64,000 nucleotides of DNA from Salvia splendens (Eukaryota > Streptophyta > Magnoliopsida > Lamiales > Lamiaceae). The stretch spans positions 744,001 through 808,000 of the forward strand of contig NC_056043.1 of NCBI RefSeq assembly GCF_004379255.2. Reading direction: 5' to 3'. A program made the translations under genes and the position numbers. The notes below the pieces were generated by a model, which did no database searches, had not been told where the DNA came from, and saw only the letters and a list, made by a program, of their open reading frames with translations. This document shows, in pieces, positions 58,630 through 64,000 of the stretch. Position 1 is the first letter of the stretch. Every line of letters begins with the position of its first letter.

Positions 58630-58970
58630 TGATGCAGTTCTAGAATATATGACTTGGAGGCTAAACAAGTTACTATTTTGGTTTTATTTATTTCCTAGTT
58701 AATAGAATTAGTAGCTAGAAAATATTAGGACAGATTGTTTTTCCTTCTACCAAATGAGGTTTTCCTTTTTTGCTTATTATCTTTGTAGTTATTTTTTTCC
58801 CACAAGTTTAGGATTTCCCTTTGCCTATATAAAGGCCCCATTGTTGATTTTAAAAGACAGACTTTGAATATATATTTTTACGTTTGAGTATTATACTCTG
58901 AAGTTCTCATTGAGTTTGAGTTCTTTTATCTATCAGTTAATCATTCTCAAAGTTTCGTTCATTTTGCATT
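58630..58970 (+). mobile_element. Small solo-LTR-like insertion (341 bp)
   Basis: It is flanked by a 6-bp repeat AGATTT (58624-58629 and 58971-58976) and interrupts a MITE whose ends lie at about 58586 (CTCCGTCCCATTCC) and 59118 (GGAAGAGGGAG). It starts TGATGCAG and has a promoter-like CTATATAAAGG at about 58828, as an LTR would. The right terminus is not CA, so the call is tentative. Confidence 0.45.
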
Positions 58971-59361
58971 AGATTTTATATAGTTATGTTTTGTGAGTTG
59001 AGTGGAGATCAAATAAATTATGAGAAAGAATAATAAATAGGGATAATGATATTTCCTTTTTAAATGTGTCAATTAGATTAAGATATTAAAAAAAATAATG
59101 TCCGTAGGAAGAGGGAGTATATATTTTATTTGCATTATAAAATAATTTATTAACTTTGGATTTCAGAAAATAATACTAGTATTTAAAAGTTAAAATATTA
59201 TGATAATGTCATCATTCTCGCGAGTTTGAGCAATTTCACGTAAATTTTTTATAACGATATACACTTAATCTTAATGTATAATGTTGTAACTCAAATGTCA
59301 TAATGAAGTAGTATATTCAATATTATGATGATAAATATTTTTGAATTTGTAAAGATGTATA

Positions 59362-60177
59362 TGTTGACTATTGAGCTGGTTAATTGGTGGACTATTATTT
59401 TTTTGCTGGGCCTGGAATTTTGTATGGCCCATCAGGTAACTTGGGGCTGCATTTGCCCTAGCCCATTACTGGTTTGATATACTCCCTCCCTCTACTCACC
59501 GCCTCACTTCACTCTCTACTCTCTGATTTCTCTCACTTCTCTCTCGAGTTCTTGAGTTTCCCTTGAGTTATCCTTCTCTGATGTTTCTCTGGTTGTTCCA
59601 CTGTGGTTTATCACTGATATTTGTGTGAATAAACGGTGTGTGGGTTTGAGATTAGCAACTACTTCGGTTGCTAGGGTTCCAGAGAAGTTAGGGTTTCTTG
59701 TGGAGAGGTTTCTGTGGTTGTGAGCGTTGAGAGCGACTAGATCTGGTGTAGTGGAGTGGTTTGGGGTTGCAACCGGAGGTTGGTGAAGAGTTTCACCGTT
59801 GAACTCAACGTGGCTCCCTTGGATGTGATTTTGGTGAATAGATCTGTACTATTGGCGGGTTTCTGAGCCATAGCTATTTGATCTATGCGATTCCTTTGTT
59901 ATTTCATTGATTACTGCATGTTTTGTCATGATCCAAGAGGATCTTTCATATTATTCTAACTAGCTTCCTAGTGTGCAGGATCATTGGAGATTACTTGGAG
60001 TTTCTTGGAGCTTCTGACCAAGAAGACTCTAATTGAGTCAACAGCTCTTACGGTTTTGATAACTTGTAATAGCTAGCTTAAATTCAGTTGCGTGGTTGAT
60101 GGTTTGACTGAGCCATCTTCTAAACAAGACCAAAGAGGTCTCGGTTAATAGTGAATCCGGATAGTCTGATCCCTACA
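59362..60177 (+). mobile_element. LTR of a second Copia-like element (Copia-2)
   Basis: From TGTTGACTATTGAG to CCCTACA, one base before TGGTATCAGAGC (60179-60190), the initiator-tRNA-Met primer site common in plant Copia elements. The 5' boundary is a guess from the TG. No gag or pol follows before 60485, so it is truncated, interrupted or a noncoding derivative. Confidence 0.6.
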
Positions 60178-60190
60178 GTGGTATCAGAGC

Positions 60191-60484
60191 CCTGGTTCAG
60201 GGGCTGGGCCTGTGTGAGGGTTCGGTGGTTGCGCTTGCAAGTTCTCCGATGTGGTGTGTGAGCTCGACCAAGACCCGGGGTGACCTGGTGACCTGTAACA
60301 TGGGGGCAGAGAGACATGTGGTCTTGGTCTGGTGGTCTTGGTTTGAGGGGAGGATTGTGGTGAAGCAAACCATATCCCATATCGGAGAATGGACAAGAGT
60401 TGCAAGCATATAAATGGGCTACCCCAACTCCATTAGTATGAGGCCTTTTGGGGAGCACCCCAAGAGCAAAACCGTGAGGGCTTT
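60191..60484 (+). other. Leader or LTR-like fragment before Gypsy-2
   Basis: Noncoding. It contains ATATCCCATATCGGAGAATG, a TATAAATGGG promoter-like motif at about 60411, and AGTATGAGGCCTTTTGGGGA, all features resembling the LTR of TRIM/LARD-type elements. It breaks off exactly where the Gypsy-2 LTR starts, so its other part should lie beyond the window. Confidence 0.45.
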
Positions 60485-61085
60485 TGATACGGGAACACAC
60501 CCGACAACAGTCACAGAAGCGCAAAGGGACGAAGTGAGACGGGAGGAAGGCTGCGAGGTACCGAGAGCAGAGGAGAATCAGTTGGTGTTTGAAACTGCAG
60601 GGGAAGAAAGGGCGCCAGCGGCAGTGCCGAGCAGGAGCGACCGGCCACGACGGGAGTCGAGACCTCCAGTGAAGTATGGAGACTTCGTGGTCGCACGGAA
60701 GAAGCGTTGAAGGTTCAGACGTGGAGAGTTATTTTGCTTTCTTTAATATTAGTATTTATTTTGGATGTTGCTATTTCATTATTTGGACCGATTTAATTAA
60801 AGTTTAGAGTCGAGCCCAATAAGCTCCCTTCCGGGTTTTCTTGGTGATTCTTTCCCGGATCGCAAAAGAGAGTCGAATCATCTAGGGTCCTTAGATTATA
60901 AAAGGGGATTGTGTTATGAATTGTTCATCAAGAAATAACATATTTTCCTACTTCTCGTTGTTTTACTTTCCGTCACCCAAATATTGGAGCTGATCGCGGG
61001 GCAAGCCCGTGACGTCCACGTTATCCATTCCGTCGTCGACTGCTCGTCGCCGACGAATTCGCGTTGAGGGAGTCTTTTCTTAACA
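60485..61085 (+). mobile_element. 5' LTR of Gypsy-2 with pol C-terminal codons inside
   Basis: 601 bp from TGATACGG to TTAACA, followed by a primer-site-like TGGTGCTTCCATTG. TATAAAAG lies at 60897-60904. The frame covering 60485-60710 encodes about 75 residues ending RRESRPPVKYGDFVVARKKR, matching the tail in the Gypsy-1 LTR. No 3' LTR or right flank is in the window, so the target duplication cannot be checked. Confidence 0.8.
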
Positions 61086-61109
61086 ACTGGTGCTTCCATT
61101 GTTGAACTC

Positions 61110-64000
61110 ATGACAGGTTCTCAGTCCGGAGTTGAGCGATCGGAGGTTATGTGTTCCTTGCCGGTGGTGACCAGCCCGGTAGTGTCTCAGTTATCGGAGT
61201 CGCCGGCTCTGGATCCGGTGAAGACCTTGCTGGAACATCTGGTGGCGAATATGGCTAGGTTTGAGGTTCGAATGGATGATTTCGAACGACGTTCGATGTC
61301 GACGCGGCATGCGGCTAGACCCGATCCGGATCCACCATATTCTGGGTCCACCACTGAAACAGTGGCGGCTGCAATACCGTCGTTGCCACCATCTTCGGCG
61401 ATCAGCATCGCAATCCCATCATGTCCTCCTGCGGCGAGTGTCCCTTTTCTAGGGTTTCAGGAGGGGTTCCGACCTAACCCTACTGGGCCACAGGCCTTGG
61501 GCCATAGATTTTCCGGTCCGCCGCATCACTCTTCGTGGGATGCACCGCCTGCCTCTCGTCCATCCGCAGCATGGGATGCGTGGGGCCATCGGCCGTTGCC
61601 GGAGCAGCAATTTCAGAATTCGGGCCCAGTTTGGGAGCCTCAGGGATCGCGTCAGTGGGCCAGCTCTCATTCATCGGACAGACAGGCCGGATTGACGATG
61701 AAACCGCCGCGTTTTGATGGTTCAAACGTGGTAAGTTGGATTTCTAGAGTTCAATTTTATTTTGATCACTGTCGACTAGTAGAGGATCAACGCTTACATT
61801 ATGCGGTTATGTTGTTTGAACCATCGGTGGCTGAATGGGTTTTCAACTATCGGGAGGGTAATCCAGCGGCTCGTTGGTCGGAGTTTTTGGAGGATGTCCG
61901 CCACCGTTTTGATCCACAGTGCTTTGTCGACTATTTCGGGGTGATTGCCAAATTATGCCAAACGGGATCGTTGGAAAAATATAACAGTGAGTTTGAGGGT
62001 ATGTTGAATAGAGTTCGAGGGGTGCCGAGTAATCGATTGGTGACTTTGTATGTGGAGGGGTTGCAACAACCGGTTCGAAATCAAGTGAAGTTTCAGTACC
62101 CTCCGTCGGTGGCTGCGGCAATGGCCTTAGCCGTGGAGTTTGATGCGGCGACCGACAAGCCGCCACCTAAGCAATCATTCCAGCGTCGTGCGTGGCTACC
62201 CCGGGAACAAACGCAACAGCCGCCGCCTTTGGCTATCACACCATCGGGAGCAACGCCTGGAGCGGAGGCTAATCGTGGGGGACAACCCAAAGGGAGGAGT
62301 GCGGACTTTGCAGGCTTACCGGTGGTTCGCATTTCGGCTGCTGAGAGAGCTGAGCATACACGGAAGGGCTTGTGTTGGTATTGCCCGGATAAATGGATTC
62401 CCGGACACGTTTGTAAAGGGAAATTCTTGGTGTATATGGGCATGGACGATGAGGAACTGGAGCCCGAGGAGTCGGATCCACCAGCCGAGGAGATCATTAC
62501 CGCGGACCTGTCACACATTTATGCGATGGGAGGACGACCACATTCGGCCTCAATGGAATTGCGGGGTCAGATGGGACGGGAACAGGTGACGATTCTTGTC
62601 GATACAGGCAGCTCCCATGACTTTTTACACCCGCAAATTGCGGAGAAGCTGAAACTACCGCTGACTGCAGTGCGGCCATTCCGAGTCTACGTGGGTAATG
62701 GGGCGTCGTTGGTGTGTTCTTTTGCTAGCGTGGCAACGGAATTTTTTATTCAGCAGGAGAAGTTTATTGTCACGTTGCATATTCTGCCCGTCCATGGTTT
62801 GGATGTAGTATTGGGGTTATCATGGTTGCACTCTCTTAGACGGGTCACCAACGACTTTGTTAAGGGCACTATCGAGTTCTTAAGGGATGATGTCCCAGTT
62901 TGCTTGAAGGTGGCACCCTCCGTGCCTCGAGAGGTTTCTAACAGCGCCGCTGCCTCGCTGCTCCGTTTGAGGGGGGAGGCTAATGTGTTTGAAGTGTTAC
63001 AGTTGGCGCCAGATCTGGGTACGACCGAGGATGCGATGGTTTTTCCCTCTGATTTGTCAGCTCCTGTGTTGAGTGTGTTGGAACGACATCGCGCGGTTTT
63101 TCAGCTCCCGTCGGGAATGCCGCCAGCGCGGCCATTTGACCATAGGATTCACCTACTGCCTAATTCGAAGCCTGTTAATGTCAGGCCTTACAGGTACCCT
63201 TACTTTCAAAAGACAGAGATAGAGCGGCAAGTGAAGGAAATGCTAGACGCGGGCATAATCAGGAGGAGCCAGAGTCCTTTCTCGTCACCAGTGCTACTTA
63301 TTCGGAAGAATGATGGGTCGTTTTGTTTCTGTATCGACTACAGGGCTTTAAATGCAGCGACGGTGCCAGACCACTTCCCCATTCCTACGACAGATGAGTT
63401 ATTTGATGAACTCGGGGCTGCCCGGGTATTCACAAAGCTAGATCTCCGGGAAGGTTATCACCAGATCCGGATGAACTCTGAGGATGTGTTCAAGACAGCT
63501 TTCAGAACACATGATGGTCACTTTGAATTTCTAGTAATGCCGTTCGGGCTTACAAATGCACCGTCGACATTTCAGGCAGCTATGAATGACATATTTCGAC
63601 CTCTTCTTCGCCAATCAGTCATGGTTTTCTTCGATGACATCTTAATTTACAGCCCGACATTGGAGAGACACACGGAACAATTGCATGAGGTGCTCTCTAT
63701 CCTACAGGCCCATAGCTTCTTTGTGAAATTATCAAAGTGCACTTTTTGCTGCTCTACGGTGGATTACTTGGGCCACTTGATCGAGGCTGGACAGCTAAAA
63801 CCCGACCCAAGCAAGATAGAGGCGATGGTGGCTTGGCCAAAGCCCACGACAGTCAAGCAATTGCGTGGTTTTTTGGGGTTAACAGGGTATTATCGACGGT
63901 TTATCGCAGGGTATGCATCCATCGCGGCTCCCCTTACGGAGTTGCTTAAAAAGGACGCTTTCGCGTGGTCGTCCTTGGCGGATGACAGTTTTGGACGGTT
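61110..64000 (+). CDS. Gypsy-2 gag-pol polyprotein, open and running off the window
   Basis: The frame is open from the ATG at 61110 to the last base, 963 codons with no stop or frameshift. In order: a Pro/Ser-rich N-terminus; gag core from about residue 210 (WISRVQFYFDHC, LHYAVMLFEP, WSEFLEDVRHRFDP); a zinc-finger-like CWYCPDKWIPGHVC; protease with VDTGSSHDFLHP (Asp at about 498); reverse transcriptase with [50 protein letters not shown] and VFFDDILIY (Asp842-Asp843); and the start of the RT-RNase H connection (LRGFLGLTGYYRRF). RNase H and integrase should follow outside. It is related to decayed Gypsy-1. Family knowledge: such polyproteins drive reverse transcription and integration of the element; this copy may be recent and possibly competent. 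Confidence 0.9.
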   Translation, partial: MTGSQSGVERSEVMCSLPVVTSPVVSQLSESPALDPVKTLLEHLVANMARFEVRMDDFERRSMSTRHAARPDPDPPYSGSTTETVAAAIPSLPPSSAISIAIPSCPPAASVPFLGFQEGFRPNPTGPQALGHRFSGPPHHSSWDAPPASRPSAAWDAWGHRPLPEQQFQNSGPVWEPQGSRQWASSHSSDRQAGLTMKPPRFDGSNVVSWISRVQFYFDHCRLVEDQRLHYAVMLFEPSVAEWVFNYREGNPAARWSEFLEDVRHRFDPQCFVDYFGVIAKLCQTGSLEKYNSEFEGMLNRVRGVPSNRLVTLYVEGLQQPVRNQVKFQYPPSVAAAMALAVEFDAATDKPPPKQSFQRRAWLPREQTQQPPPLAITPSGATPGAEANRGGQPKGRSADFAGLPVVRISAAERAEHTRKGLCWYCPDKWIPGHVCKGKFLVYMGMDDEELEPEESDPPAEEIITADLSHIYAMGGRPHSASMELRGQMGREQVTILVDTGSSHDFLHPQIAEKLKLPLTAVRPFRVYVGNGASLVCSFASVATEFFIQQEKFIVTLHILPVHGLDVVLGLSWLHSLRRVTNDFVKGTIEFLRDDVPVCLKVAPSVPREVSNSAAASLLRLRGEANVFEVLQLAPDLGTTEDAMVFPSDLSAPVLSVLERHRAVFQLPSGMPPARPFDHRIHLLPNSKPVNVRPYRYPYFQKTEIERQVKEMLDAGIIRRSQSPFSSPVLLIRKNDGSFCFCIDYRALNAATVPDHFPIPTTDELFDELGAARVFTKLDLREGYHQIRMNSEDVFKTAFRTHDGHFEFLVMPFGLTNAPSTFQAAMNDIFRPLLRQSVMVFFDDILIYSPTLERHTEQLHEVLSILQAHSFFVKLSKCTFCCSTVDYLGHLIEAGQLKPDPSKIEAMVAWPKPTTVKQLRGFLGLTGYYRRFIAGYASIAAPLTELLKKDAFAWSSLADDSFGR

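Larger units (their letters stand above)
58000..59361. other. Original downstream flank of P450 copy D
   Basis: No gene. The first part (ATGGAATCATCAATAATAAG at about 58003) matches the inverted 3' flank of P450 copy C near 25000, so before the Copia insertion it continued from the sequence now at 51548. It contains the MITEs and LTR-like insertion listed next. Confidence 0.7.

Overview
This is plant nuclear DNA, most likely from an asterid eudicot. The evidence is a three-exon GAMYB-like R2R3-MYB gene, an array of CYP71-type cytochrome P450 genes with the usual single phase-0 intron, AT-rich spacers full of Stowaway-like MITEs, and layered Copia and Gypsy LTR retrotransposons. Placing it in Lamiales (mint order) is only a guess from the style of the P450s.

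Layout. 1-1736 is AT-rich spacer. 1737-4583 (minus) is the GAMYB-like gene; its miR159 target site appears to have lost one codon. 4720-7474 is spacer with MITEs. 7475-15181 (minus) holds two dead P450 copies. Copy A carries a 1.75-kb deleted hAT transposon, a 350-bp TRIM, two intronic MITEs and an intron-like insert. Copy B is cut off at its 5' end by a Gypsy LTR and has triple-nested MITEs in its intron. 15182-21576 is a decayed Gypsy element (Gypsy-1) containing a 2.1-kb solo-LTR-like insertion. 21575-23264 is the 5' end of an inverted Athila/Tat-like Gypsy element. 25148-26773 (minus) is P450 copy C, the only full-length intact P450. 28900-30814 is a PIF/Harbinger transposon, 30973-32565 the decayed P450 copy D (plus), and from 32696 there is a Copia element.

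The dominant feature is a direct tandem duplication of 18,853 bp. Unit 1 is 15917-34769 and unit 2 is 34770-53622. The junction joins the Copia integrase to the Gypsy-1 gag with 3 bp of microhomology. By eye the units differ by about six substitutions and four homopolymer-length changes. The intact P450 is therefore present twice (C and C'), as are the Harbinger element and dead copy D. Unit 2 runs into the rest of the Copia element, which is itself broken by another Gypsy fragment (53820-56714) and ends with its 3' LTR and a matching GTAAG target-site duplication at 57999.

57995-59361 is the original downstream flank of copy D with more MITEs. 59362-60484 is the LTR, primer-binding site and leader of a second Copia-like element. 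At 60485 a second Gypsy element (Gypsy-2), related to Gypsy-1, begins; its gag-pol frame is open from 61110 to the end of the window.

In function, the host genes are one likely transcription factor and one P450 present in duplicate. The rest is decayed P450 paralogues and transposable elements. I found no tRNA, rRNA or CRISPR array.
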